64,000 bases of DNA from Legionella nautarum (GTDB taxonomy: Bacteria > Pseudomonadota > Gammaproteobacteria > Legionellales > Legionellaceae): assembly GCF_001467895.1 (NCBI RefSeq), contig NZ_LNYO01000022.1, positions 27,200 through 91,199 on the forward strand, in the 5' to 3' direction. This document shows, piece after piece, positions 54,479 to 63,409 of the stretch (position 1 is its first letter; every line of letters starts with the position of its first letter). The position numbers were made by a program, and so were the translations under genes. The notes below the pieces were generated by a model that saw nothing but the letters and a program-made list of their open reading frames with translations, ran no database searches and was not told where the DNA came from.

Positions 54479-55063
54479 TCATTCCCCTCTCACCGCCCTA
54501 AACCAATTTAAAGCAACTAACGTTGCCCCATCCATGATTTTTAGCCCGTCCAATAATTGAAATACTTTTTTGCGAGGAATAATGTGAGTCATGATTTCCT
54601 CATCGTCTACACCATGTAAGCCACTTTCTGGAACCCCGTCGACCTCTGCATAATAAATATAAGTTTTTTCAGTCATCAATCCAGGACTTTTATAGATACA
54701 AGCAATCAGTTTGACAGCATCAATGGTAAGGCCAGCTTCTTCAAAAACCTCTTTTTTGGCCGTTTCTTCAGGTTTTTTACCTTCATCGATTGTTCCTGAT
54801 ACACATTCGAGAATAAAAGGATCATCCTGACCGGCATTAAAAAAAACACCTGGCCGAAACTCCTGGCACATCACAAGGCTATCCACCATAGGCGCATAAA
54901 TAAGGACTAAAATAGAATCACGAGATTGGACCACCTCACGTTTCTTGGAAGGGAGGGAAGCTCTCTTAGTACTAAAACTTGGGATTTCTAATTCGAATTT
55001 ATAAAGTTGTAAATAACCTTTATAAACAGTTTCTTTCCTAATCGTGTTTATTTTCTTTTTCAT
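54479..55063 (-). CDS. NUDIX hydrolase (ADP-ribose pyrophosphatase-like) with an altered NUDIX box
   Basis: A 194-aa NUDIX enzyme resembling ADP-ribose or nucleoside-diphosphate-sugar pyrophosphatases. The NUDIX box reads GTIDEGKKPEETAKKEVFEEAGL: the metal-binding EVFEE core is kept, but the first Glu of GX5E is Lys, and Arg of REUxEE is Lys. These exchanges are close to conservative or tolerated in some members, so activity is uncertain. It has an N-terminal segment of about 70 residues. Convergent with the rhodanese gene. Confidence 0.88.
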   Translation of the reverse strand: MKKKINTIRKETVYKGYLQLYKFELEIPSFSTKRASLPSKKREVVQSRDSILVLIYAPMVDSLVMCQEFRPGVFFNAGQDDPFILECVSGTIDEGKKPEETAKKEVFEEAGLTIDAVKLIACIYKSPGLMTEKTYIYYAEVDGVPESGLHGVDDEEIMTHIIPRKKVFQLLDGLKIMDGATLVALNWFRAVRGE

Positions 55064-55358
55064 CTTATTTAATGATTAAGGGGTTCTATTTTTATAGCTT
55101 AGCTAAGTTTAGGCAAAAAATCAGATTCGATTTTTAAATAAATAATTTACTCGATGCCATTGTAGTAAATTTAGACTGCAAATTTCTGCGGTAGACTTTA
55201 TCCTTCTGTGCCCTACTTTCTACTAGCAATATGAAAGCGAAATTGCTTAAAATAGCCGATAATTCTGTTCATCGCTTCCCTCATGATTACTAGCAAAATT
55301 TGTATTAGTATATAGGGTTTGCTGGACACAAACGACATATTTTGCACAGAGGGATAAC

Positions 55359-56105
55359 ATGAATAAAAAGGGTTTTGTAATGGCTTTAAGCCTCTTCTCT
55401 TCAATCGCATTCGGAGGTACAGTCGGAGAGGCTAAGCCAGCACGCTCGTGGTCCCCAATTGTCGATTTAAGTGTTGGTCCCCACTGGACCCATAATGGCG
55501 AAACTCAAACCCTCTTACTTGCTCCTGAAATCGAAAAAACCTACACTGCACGTCGAGGAAACCATTCCATAGTAGAAGGTGAAATTTTCCTTGGAATACA
55601 GCGCCCCCTCTATAATATCTTGCAAGCCCAATTTGGTATCGCTGCAGCTTTGGCAAGCTACACTAGACTCGAAGGACTCATTTGGGATGATGCTGATCCT
55701 GAATTTGCTAACCATTTTTATCATTATCAATTAAGACACTCACAAGTCACTTTAAAAGCCAAAATACTGGCAGACATGCATTTATGGGTAACACCTTGGA
55801 TTAGTGGATCAGCCGGTATTGGTTTCAACAATGCGAATGAATTTGCAAATTCTCCACTTATCACTGAAGCCTTGCCTAATAATAATTTTTACGCTTATTC
55901 AAAAAATTCATTTACCTATTCTCTTGGGATAGGTATACAACGTCATGTGATGAACAACTGGCAAATCGGCATCGGCTATCAATTTGCTGATTGGGGTCAA
56001 AGCCAGTTAGGAACTGCCGTTGGACAATCGATAGGTAGTCGAGGGCCATCGCTTCGTCATCTTTATACCAATGGCATTATGTTTAATATGACTTATATTT
56101 CTTAG
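55359..56105 (+). CDS. Outer-membrane beta-barrel protein
   Basis: A 248-aa exported protein with a signal peptide (hydrophobic 8-20, cleaved near GEA). The mature part alternates hydrophobic and polar residues in about eight strands (for example VDLSVGPHWT, AQFGIAAALASYTRL, HLYTNGIMFNMTYIS), and the C-terminus ends in ...NMTYIS, not the usual terminal Phe. This is the size of Legionella opacity-like outer-membrane proteins, which occur as families. Ligand unknown. GAGGGAT ribosome site. Confidence 0.82.
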   Translation: MNKKGFVMALSLFSSIAFGGTVGEAKPARSWSPIVDLSVGPHWTHNGETQTLLLAPEIEKTYTARRGNHSIVEGEIFLGIQRPLYNILQAQFGIAAALASYTRLEGLIWDDADPEFANHFYHYQLRHSQVTLKAKILADMHLWVTPWISGSAGIGFNNANEFANSPLITEALPNNNFYAYSKNSFTYSLGIGIQRHVMNNWQIGIGYQFADWGQSQLGTAVGQSIGSRGPSLRHLYTNGIMFNMTYIS

Positions 56106-56121
56106 TTTAGGGGGGAAAGCC

Positions 56122-56440
56122 TTCGAGACAGCGCTGCGCGCTTCCTCAGGCCGAACGGAATAATGCTGCCCCGTTCGCGCTCTGATGCATTCTCTGGTTT
56201 TTTTGTTAGACCACGGCCCAACCTACAGTTCGTAAATGGATTGAGCTTATCCCGGAGATAGATGAGTCCAACCCGTAAATGGATTGAGGTTAACCCCGGA
56301 GATAGATGTTTAACCCGTAGATGGATTGAATTTAACCCCAGAGATAGATGTTTAACCCGTAGATGGATTGAATTTAACCCCGGAGATAGATGTTTAACCC
56401 GTTCGGGCTGAGGAGGTGCGAAGCACCGTCTCGAAGCCTT
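56122..56440. repeat. REP/BIME-like cluster B bracketing 42-bp tandem repeats
   Basis: The left arm is TTCGAGACAGCGCTGCGCGC.. (56122-56149, identical to 26349-26376). The right arm runs in opposite orientation, from CCGTTCGGGCTGAGGAGG to GTCTCGAAG (about 56399-56436), with the hairpin GGTGC-GAA-GCACC. Between the arms lie four copies of a 42-bp unit (next entry). The cluster occupies the gap between the outer-membrane protein gene and upp. A spurious 122-codon frame crosses it. Confidence 0.8.
56228..56395. repeat. About four 42-bp tandem repeats
   Basis: Units begin at 56228 (divergent), 56270, 56312 and 56354, and the next start, at 56396, is truncated by the REP arm. Each contains AACCCGTA(G/A)ATGGATTGA and GAGATAGATG. 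The repeats are contiguous and carry no spacers. Confidence 0.92.
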
Positions 56441-56466
56441 TTCTGAGCCATCCCCCTCATCACCAT

Positions 56467-57111
56467 TCAATTATGTAATTTTGTGCCATAAAGACGATCA
56501 CCCGCATCCCCCAAACCAGGTATGATGTAACCTTTATCATTGATCTTCTCATCGACAGCCGCAGTATAGACAATCACGTCCGGATGTTCCTCATGAAAAG
56601 CTATCAAGCCTTCGGGAGCTGCCAAAAGACAGAGAAATTTGATTGATTTTGGATTAGTCTCTTTCACTTCTTTTACTGCAGCAATGGCACTGTTACCCGT
56701 TGCTAACATGGGGTCGACAACGATCACATCGCGATCTTCCATATTTTCAGGTAATTTTGAATAGTATTCGATAGACCCTAAGGTTTTAGGATCACGGTAT
56801 AAACCAATATGCCCTACTCGCGCTGAGGGGATTAGTTGCAACATACCATCTAAAATACCGTTGCCAGCTCTCAGAATAGAGACAAAAACCAGTTTTTTTC
56901 CTTTTAAAACAGGTGCTTGCATGCTAATTAAAGGGGTCTCGATTTCTTCATATTTGATTTCAAGATCACGCGTAATCTCATAAGCCAATAACATGCTTAT
57001 TTCATGAACAAGAGTACGGAATTTTACGGTGCTTGTTTCTTTTTTCCTTAATATGGTTAGCTTATGTTGAACAAGCGGGTGTTTAATTTCAATAACTTGC
57101 TTCTCATTCAT
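56467..57111 (-). CDS. upp: Uracil phosphoribosyltransferase (URC6-type)
   Basis: A 214-aa enzyme that joins uracil and PRPP to give UMP. The PRPP loop is [12 protein letters not shown], and the C-terminal uracil-binding signature [15 protein letters not shown] is intact; HPLVQHKLT at the N-terminus is standard. ATG 57111 has AAGGA; the frame is open to 57312, but those residues overlap the gene upstream and are not enzyme-like. It is the last gene of the urc1-urc4-upp cluster, consistent with its role as URC6. Confidence 0.95.
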   Translation of the reverse strand: MNEKQVIEIKHPLVQHKLTILRKKETSTVKFRTLVHEISMLLAYEITRDLEIKYEEIETPLISMQAPVLKGKKLVFVSILRAGNGILDGMLQLIPSARVGHIGLYRDPKTLGSIEYYSKLPENMEDRDVIVVDPMLATGNSAIAAVKEVKETNPKSIKFLCLLAAPEGLIAFHEEHPDVIVYTAAVDEKINDKGYIIPGLGDAGDRLYGTKLHN

Positions 57112-57187
57112 CTTGATTCCTTGATAAAGCTTAGAGTTTAGTCTTGAATTAGTGTTAGGCCAAGAACCAACACTTTCAATCCCATTT

Positions 57188-58408
57188 TTAAAAAACAGTA
57201 CCATCGCTAATGATTTGAATTGGTGGACTGCCATCTTTGCGTTTTTGTTTGGCAATCCGACGCCCTGCCTCCCAGGTTCCGCCTTGCAAAATTTTAGCAA
57301 GAGGTAGATCAACAGCGGTCATTTGCAAGCGCCGACGAATCGCCTCAGCCAACTCATCAAGCAGAGCTACAGTTAGTGCACGCCATTCGACAATCATTTC
57401 CGAATCCGGTGCTTGTAACTGGTGAAAAATTTGTTCATCTTTCGCCTGGAGGACGCCCAAATCAATCAGTAGGCCACCGTTGCGATATTCTGGTAATCCG
57501 GTTAAATCGTCTAGATCCATTACTTTTATACCCAATTGCTCTAAAGGCTCAATCAAAGAATAGGTTAACCACTGAGATAACTTATGAAAAGGAACAAATT
57601 CAGACCCCTCTTGCTCCGTTTTAAGCCCAGGATGAATCCAAACGTCGCCTAAGGGAACCTTGTTATAACGCAGTCGTTCAGGCCATATTTCAGTAAAAGC
57701 ATGAAGTACCGCTTGGAAAATTTGCGCCGCAGCAATACAGTGATTTTTTTGCAGGCTCGTTATATACGAATAAAAGTTTCCTAAACGTTGCTCATCATCA
57801 AAATACTGGGGGGATTTTTGCACTATCGCACCAAGACGATTTAATAAAGCAACACGTCCCTCGACGCCTTCAAGCGTATTTTTTACATTGACTTGAAACC
57901 CTTTTTTCAGCTCTTCCTGATTAAAAGCCAGTAGCTTTATGCCATCGACACGCAAGGGTTGCTGCGGTTTTGCACTAAAAATGCCGCTGAGATAAAGGTT
58001 TAGACTAGCGATAGCCAAACCTTCAGAGCGGCTATAATCCTGTCCAGTACTTAATTCTTGATAATGCCAATTTTTACCTGCACCAGCATCTAGCAGAACA
58101 CTAATGATGACCAGCTCATAAAGAATTTTTCCCTGCTCTTCTGCTGTTAGCCGAGTGAGTTGCTTGCTTATTTTTTGAATGCGATCAATCCCGCCGACTT
58201 CAAAATGACGCCAGCGACTATGGTAAGGAATCGTTAATCTGGGGTATTGGTCATTCATCACGTCTAAAACATAATCGACCGCAACAGGCATTTTCTCATC
58301 AACAACTAAAAAATGCTTCAGCTTATTCTCGCGTGCTAAATTGAGAAGGCGTTTCGCTTGCTGGCGAATCGTTTGTAAATTTTGCAATGATTGTAATACG
58401 TTATTCAT
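57188..58408 (-). CDS. URC4-type protein (DUF1688)
   Basis: A 406-aa protein of the DUF1688/URC4 family. The family pattern [14 protein letters not shown], a [10 protein letters not shown](Q/E) segment, SEGLAIASL and [13 protein letters not shown] is present. URC4 is required for uracil degradation through the URC pathway in yeasts; its reaction in bacteria has not been fully established. ATG 58408 is placed with AAGGA ten bases away; a GTG at 58417 gives three extra codons. Its start overlaps the end of urc1 by eight bases. Confidence 0.9.
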   Translation of the reverse strand: MNNVLQSLQNLQTIRQQAKRLLNLARENKLKHFLVVDEKMPVAVDYVLDVMNDQYPRLTIPYHSRWRHFEVGGIDRIQKISKQLTRLTAEEQGKILYELVIISVLLDAGAGKNWHYQELSTGQDYSRSEGLAIASLNLYLSGIFSAKPQQPLRVDGIKLLAFNQEELKKGFQVNVKNTLEGVEGRVALLNRLGAIVQKSPQYFDDEQRLGNFYSYITSLQKNHCIAAAQIFQAVLHAFTEIWPERLRYNKVPLGDVWIHPGLKTEQEGSEFVPFHKLSQWLTYSLIEPLEQLGIKVMDLDDLTGLPEYRNGGLLIDLGVLQAKDEQIFHQLQAPDSEMIVEWRALTVALLDELAEAIRRRLQMTAVDLPLAKILQGGTWEAGRRIAKQKRKDGSPPIQIISDGTVF

Positions 58409-59675
58409 TAAGCCCACGTCCTTTGGGAACGGCTAATTCATTAATATCAATTAATCGATCGGGTGAATAATATCCTGCAGCTCGTTTTGCATCCATCTCC
58501 ACTTGCGCATCAGGGGGAATCAGTTCGTCAGGAATTTTAACCCGTTCAATGATTTGAATGCCGGCCTTCGATAAAGCCTCAAATTTCATATTAGACATAG
58601 AAACAAAACGATGGATTTTTTTAATACCCAACCATTGCAAAACATCAGTACTTAATTCCTGAAAACGCAGGTCTTGAATACCGGCAACACATTCTGTACG
58701 TTCAAAATATTTCGCGGCTGTATCACCACCTGCTTGTCTTTTACGGGCATTGTAAACAAGAAACTTGGTCACCTCACCTAGAGCTCGACCTTCTTTGCGA
58801 TTATAAACAATCAAACCCGCTCCCCCTCGTTGCGCCGATTCCACACCTAATTCAATACCATGAACAAGATAGGGTCGACAAGTGCAAATATCTGAGCCAA
58901 ACACATCTGAACCATTACATTCATCATGAATTCGACAAGATAATTCAATTTTGGAATCATGAATCGTGGTCACATCACCAAAGAAGTAGGCGGTTAAGCC
59001 ACCGATAGGAGGTAGAAAAACGTTTAGATCAGATCTCGTCACTAATTCTGGAAACATACCAGCTGTATGCTGAAAAAGAATCCGTCTTAGTTCAGTTTCT
59101 GAAATTTGAAACCGCTCGGCGATACCAGGCAAATACCAAACCGGATCAATGGCCGCCTTCGTCACCAGAACATCCCCAGATTGCATTAAAATTTTACCAT
59201 CTGGTTTGAGCCTTCCTTGATGAATGGCAATTTGCAGCTCAGGCACATTGATGTGCGCCCTGGTCACAGCAATAGTAGGTCTGATGTCATAACCTGCCGC
59301 GATTTCTTCTGCAAACACTTCTGCAACCCTATGCCCCCAAGGATCGATTGACACAATTTTACTTGGGTCAAACCACTGCTCATGAGGGCCAATAGTGACC
59401 GGCGGTGTTGTATCGGTTAAATCAGGCTTATGCTCGGGATCAAGGACGCCGGCAGCAACGGCCAATGCGCGATAAACAGAGTAGGAACCCGCATGCGTAC
59501 CAATCGCATTGCGATTTTTAAGATTGGTAAGCGAGGCAATAATAGGCCCACGCTCTTTTGGATCCCTTGCACCCCATTCAATCGGTAAGGGCACTGAGCG
59601 GTGTCCAGAGGGATGAGAAGTTAATACAATATGTCCCTTTGATTTATTTTTTGAATTATTACTTGTCGTTGCCAT
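58401..59675 (-). CDS. URC1-type GTP cyclohydrolase II-like protein
   Basis: A 424-aa protein of the URC1 group. The C-terminal half has the GTP cyclohydrolase II fold with the zinc cysteines in IHDECNGSDVFGSDICTC and the later EGRALGEVTKF. The N-terminal half (about 1-200) is the URC1-specific part. In the URC pathway it acts in uracil catabolism rather than in riboflavin synthesis. AAGGAATT precedes ATG 59675. It heads the cluster urc1-urc4-upp. Confidence 0.93.
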   Translation of the reverse strand: MATTSNNSKNKSKGHIVLTSHPSGHRSVPLPIEWGARDPKERGPIIASLTNLKNRNAIGTHAGSYSVYRALAVAAGVLDPEHKPDLTDTTPPVTIGPHEQWFDPSKIVSIDPWGHRVAEVFAEEIAAGYDIRPTIAVTRAHINVPELQIAIHQGRLKPDGKILMQSGDVLVTKAAIDPVWYLPGIAERFQISETELRRILFQHTAGMFPELVTRSDLNVFLPPIGGLTAYFFGDVTTIHDSKIELSCRIHDECNGSDVFGSDICTCRPYLVHGIELGVESAQRGGAGLIVYNRKEGRALGEVTKFLVYNARKRQAGGDTAAKYFERTECVAGIQDLRFQELSTDVLQWLGIKKIHRFVSMSNMKFEALSKAGIQIIERVKIPDELIPPDAQVEMDAKRAAGYYSPDRLIDINELAVPKGRGLNE

Positions 59676-59767
59676 TGCAAATTCCTTCCATTAAGGAAAA
59701 CTGAATATCCTCTAATTTTAGTTCATGGGCTAGCACATACTTAAATTATTGCTTGCATAAATCATGA

Positions 59768-60187
59768 CAACCTAGAGGTGAAGTAGCCCGATTACATTTT
59801 CAAGAGTTACCTAGGCAGCAGAACTCCGCAGATTGGTTAAAGTGTAATTTTGCTGTATTCCCAAGAATTTTGATCTTCGTTGCTCGAAATGAGAAAGATC
59901 GAATTGTTGGTTATATTCAATGGTTATAGAAAAGTGGTTTCCGCAAGGAATCTGTCATTGAATTAGAACAAATAGCAGTGCTTCAAAATCAATAAGGCAA
60001 AGGTGTTGGAACACAGTTAATTCAAGAAAACTATCTTAGTGATAGTCCTTCAATATTGAAAGCTGTTCTAGTATCAACTCGAACGGATAATGCAGCTCAA
60101 ATATTCTATAAAAAAGTATTAGGTTCTGAAGAGGCCGCGCTTATCAAAGACTTATATCGTAGATGGGGTATTACTTCATTTTTTTAA
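59768..60187 (+). pseudogene. Decayed GNAT-family N-acetyltransferase gene
   Basis: The plus-strand reading shows GNAT-like pieces in order: EVARLHFQELP near the N-terminus, RNEKDRIVGYIQW (the substrate-side strand), ELEQIAVLQNQ, then GKGVGTQLI (the acetyl-CoA loop, normally RGKGIG), and NAAQIFYKKVLG near the end. The frame is broken by a TAG after YIQWL and a frame shift, and by a TAA directly before GKGVG. It overlaps the 3' end of the permease gene by 17 bp. The remaining 92 bp upstream (59676-59767) show only the urc1 promoter side. No function is expected. Confidence 0.8.
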
Positions 60188-61292
60188 GCATTTTAAAACC
60201 ACTTGTTTTCCAAAACCAATATAAGAAAATAATTGCAACCACTGCAAATAGAATGTTAAGTACGGTTGTATAATTGAATTTGATTGACATTTCTACAATT
60301 TCAGCGCTTCTCTGTTTAGGAATTAAATGAAATAACTGAAAGGAAAACTCTATAATTAACGATGCTAAAACCATCGCTGTATAAAAAATAACAAATATAA
60401 TTGACATCATTTTGAAGCCGTAATATTTCCAATAAATATGCAAAATCGGGATAATTAGGAGATCAGCATAAATAAATGAAACAACTCCGCCGAAACTGAT
60501 TCCACCATTCCAAAGAACAGCCGCAAGTGGAACGTTTCCTACTGAGCAAACGAAAGAAAAAATTGACACAAAAGGGCCTATTAAAGGACTCCAAAATTTT
60601 GTCAATAGGGGATGGGACTGAAGAAAAAAGGAATGCCAAAAATCTTTCGGTATCCATGCAGCTAAAGCGCCAGCAATAATTAAACCAAAAACTATATCTT
60701 TCCATATAGCAGCCCAATCCATAATAAAATAATGACTTATCGCTGTAATCCCTTTTTTGGAAAAAAGTTTTTGCAAAAAACTTCCTTCCTTAAGTGACAT
60801 ATCCATATGCGCATGAGCTTCCATTTTGCCGACTATATTGCTCTTTGCATTTTCCTTCGCTTCCTGTATAAACTTTTGAGGTATACAAAGATAAAAGATA
60901 AGAGCCATAATACCTACTACGAGTAGCCCACCAATTAATTCAGCAAGCATAAATTGCCATCCTAAAAGAAGGATCATGAGAATACTTAATTCAGCTACAA
61001 GATTAGTTGATGCAATTTGAAATCCCATTGCAGAAATAAAATTCGCGCCTTTACGGATAAGTGATCGAGTCAGGGCAATTGCTGCATAAGAGCATGATGA
61101 AGAGGCAGCTCCTAATCCACAAGCAATGCCTAAAGATTTAGGCGAAGAATCAGGGAGCAAGTCGCCCATTTTTCCTTTAGGCACAAAAGCTTGTACTATA
61201 GCTGATAAACTAAAACCCAGGACTAGAGCCCAAAATATCTCCCATGACATCAAAAATGACATTTCAAGTGCATGATAAATAGCCATGAACAT
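60171..61292 (-). CDS. Permease of the DUF318 (ArsP-like) family
   Basis: A 373-aa inner-membrane protein with about ten helices and a central cytoplasmic loop (about 145-190) rich in His, Lys and Glu. The cysteine/glycine motifs GAASSSCSYAAIALTRSL and CSVGNVPLAAVLWNGG resemble those of two-half permeases in the ArsP/DUF318 family, whose members move organoarsenicals or other solutes. The substrate is not deducible. GGAAG precedes the ATG. Confidence 0.87.
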   Translation of the reverse strand: MFMAIYHALEMSFLMSWEIFWALVLGFSLSAIVQAFVPKGKMGDLLPDSSPKSLGIACGLGAASSSCSYAAIALTRSLIRKGANFISAMGFQIASTNLVAELSILMILLLGWQFMLAELIGGLLVVGIMALIFYLCIPQKFIQEAKENAKSNIVGKMEAHAHMDMSLKEGSFLQKLFSKKGITAISHYFIMDWAAIWKDIVFGLIIAGALAAWIPKDFWHSFFLQSHPLLTKFWSPLIGPFVSIFSFVCSVGNVPLAAVLWNGGISFGGVVSFIYADLLIIPILHIYWKYYGFKMMSIIFVIFYTAMVLASLIIEFSFQLFHLIPKQRSAEIVEMSIKFNYTTVLNILFAVVAIIFLYWFWKTSGFKMLKKMK

Positions 61293-61497
61293 TATTTTCT
61301 TCCATGAATATATTTATAACCATCTTAGATGGCATTTTCTAAATTGTCATTAAAATGCCGCGGCTACCAATTCCTGTCGATGGTTGCAACACGTGAAACT
61401 AAGCATACTATTTCAATTAAGCAGCCTACTCTGTTTAAAATAATCATTAATTTTGCAGATTTAGAGCACCATTTCTGTAGTTAACAGTATCTAAAAT

Positions 61498-61528
61498 TTT
61501 ACAGGCAGCAACATAGTGTGCCTGTAAA
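61498..61528 (-). terminator. Hairpin downstream of the 513-aa orphan gene
   Basis: TTTACAGGCA (61498-61507) and TGCCTGTAAA (61519-61528) form a perfect ten-base stem around an 11-base loop, 19 bases after the stop of the minus-strand gene. Only a weak T-rich stretch follows, so it is probably a terminator but not a classical one. Confidence 0.5.
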
Positions 61529-61546
61529 ATTTAGTTTTTAAAGTCA

Positions 61547-63088
61547 TTAATGACGATTATTCACAACGACTTCCTTGGTTTCGTTGGACTTAAACTTTTT
61601 AAGTAAATTATTTGCAACTAAATTATCATGGTCAGACCTTACGTATTTTCCATTGACATGATGAAAACCTGACACAACAATCTTTCCTGCTTTCATCAAT
61701 CTGGCCAATTCCTGCGCACGGAACCTTCGTGTATCGTCAAGCTCAAAAATCACGAAACGGCGTAAATGTCGGCAATATTCAGCTGAACGCATACGTGCCA
61801 TCATCGAGGTAATAATAACCTGGGCAAATAGAACCATATTACCCTCCACTACTAAAGCTGAATCTGGTGTACCATCAACGGTTAACTCTCCGGCAGGCGT
61901 TACATCATCAAGAGAATCAGCAAGCAAACTAAGTTGAGCGCCTAGCCCTGTACCTAAGCTTTCTCGGAGAATATTTGGCGCATTATCTAGCTCCGCCCCT
62001 GCGTTCCATACTTTCTGCACTAATGAGATCCACAGAAAAATACCGAGAGCAGTTAAGCTTCCCACTCCAGTGAAAAGGAGTGCTGAGGCCCCAACTGTTA
62101 TTACCCACCTCAGTGCTCCATAGAAGATCTCATCGCTGTCATCAACATCTACAAAAATCCCAGATGTATCCATCGTCATACCAGTAGTACCACGGACTAG
62201 CTGTGGGATAGCCACACCATTGAAGTCGATATCAACATCGGGGGCTACGTCAATAACCGGCGTATCAATCTCCCGAACCACATGTCCTATTATTTGAATA
62301 CCATTATCAGCCATCGACATTGCTAAAGATTTCACCTTAGCACTGTCAATTACTTGACCAATTTTAGAGGCAGCACCCCGCTCTAAAACCATATCCAGGA
62401 AATTCCTGTTATACGCAATAGCCAAGCCGGTTCGAGGTGCAACATAACTTTCTGTTATTATCAAGGTTGGGTCTACTCCTGGTGGGCTGGCTGAGATTGC
62501 GAAGGCATCAACACTGTCAGTTCCCGCCGGTGTTAAGGTAAGTGCAACATTCCATTCAGAATCATCAGGTCTGGTATCGGAATCGATGAACCTTGTGGTA
62601 TTCAGACCTTGGACGAGGCTCTTGGGCAAAGGGAGGTGTGTATTTGAAAATACATCCTGAATTGCGGCGCTATTCATAAAATTATCAAGATCAGTCGCGA
62701 TTTCTGCAGGTGAAGGTGTTCCGTCAACTCCATCATATCGAAAGCCGATCTCCACAACTGGATCAGCAGCCACCAAAATGACCGTTAACTTTACTGCTGC
62801 ATCAAGAGGAATAGTCAAGGGAGTTGCATTTGGGTCGGATGCCGGTCGTATTTCAATCGTTCCCAAAATATGTAATATACTTCGAGGCGAATCCGATCCT
62901 TGAGTTATCATTTCAAACTCAAAAGGATCGAACAAAACAATAACATGAGAAGGCTGTCCCCCGAGATCTCGATCAAATTCCAAACGACTTGGAAGTCGAC
63001 CAATCCGGGTTAATTCGCGAAGAAAATCGGTGATTACACTAAAAGCAACCCCCACCCCTGCATCTGCGTTTCCTAAATTAACATTCAT
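61547..63088 (-). CDS. Orphan 513-aa protein with a DUF3892-like tail
   Basis: The family is not recognised for the first 400 residues: Asp/Val/Pro-rich beta-type segments, then two adjacent hydrophobic stretches (about 327-362) that could be membrane helices or a hydrophobic core. The last 45 residues (AGKIVVSGFHHVNGKYVRS..DNLVANNLL) resemble DUF3892, a small domain of unknown function. There is no N-terminal signal peptide. AAGGAG precedes the ATG by eight bases, so it is probably expressed. Hand counts of two 60-base lines (61741 and 62221) gave 28 and 30 G+C, above the AT-rich flank (about 14 in line 63181 region), which suggests acquisition by transfer. Confidence 0.72.
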   Translation of the reverse strand: MNVNLGNADAGVGVAFSVITDFLRELTRIGRLPSRLEFDRDLGGQPSHVIVLFDPFEFEMITQGSDSPRSILHILGTIEIRPASDPNATPLTIPLDAAVKLTVILVAADPVVEIGFRYDGVDGTPSPAEIATDLDNFMNSAAIQDVFSNTHLPLPKSLVQGLNTTRFIDSDTRPDDSEWNVALTLTPAGTDSVDAFAISASPPGVDPTLIITESYVAPRTGLAIAYNRNFLDMVLERGAASKIGQVIDSAKVKSLAMSMADNGIQIIGHVVREIDTPVIDVAPDVDIDFNGVAIPQLVRGTTGMTMDTSGIFVDVDDSDEIFYGALRWVITVGASALLFTGVGSLTALGIFLWISLVQKVWNAGAELDNAPNILRESLGTGLGAQLSLLADSLDDVTPAGELTVDGTPDSALVVEGNMVLFAQVIITSMMARMRSAEYCRHLRRFVIFELDDTRRFRAQELARLMKAGKIVVSGFHHVNGKYVRSDHDNLVANNLLKKFKSNETKEVVVNNRH

Positions 63089-63299
63089 AACAAATCTCCT
63101 TATTTGAAATGTTTATCAGGACGCCTAGCATTCATTTGCTGAGGTTATAGTTAATTATTGGTCCTTATTAATTTTAGCTCAAAAAATGAACTTACCGGGT
63201 AATTTAGTTATCGAAAATAAACCCTGTTTTTTTTGATTAGCTATCTATAAAGATGGTAAATTTTCATTTTAAAATTCTGTAGTTACAATATGGACCTCC

Positions 63300-63376
63300 G
63301 GGGTGGGTAGAACGGCCAGATCACTCCGACCGAACCCTCCTCAGAACCGGACATGCAGAGCTACCGCATCCGGCTC
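63300..63376 (-). mobile_element. Relic of a group II intron (domains V and VI)
   Basis: On the minus strand 63376-63344 reads as a 33-base domain V: GAGCCGGA pairs with TCCGGTTC (with the G-T pair and AGC triad of DV), closed by GCGG/CTGC around a five-base loop. It is followed by TGAGGAGGGTTCGG... (63343-63300), which matches the DV-DVI junction and the DVI hairpin. No reverse transcriptase and no domain I are present in the 321-bp gap (63089-63409), so only the 3' end remains. Confidence 0.7.
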
Positions 63377-63409
63377 CCTATAGACCAGTGTCCCCACACA
63401 TATACTGTA

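Noticed and set aside
55213-55410. 65-codon minus-strand frame upstream of the outer-membrane protein gene
   Set aside because: It overlaps the start of a well-supported gene and has no ribosome site or family.
56102-56470. 122-codon minus-strand frame made of 14-aa repeats
   Set aside because: It arises from translating the 42-bp tandem repeats and REP arms; no start context or independent coding sign is visible.
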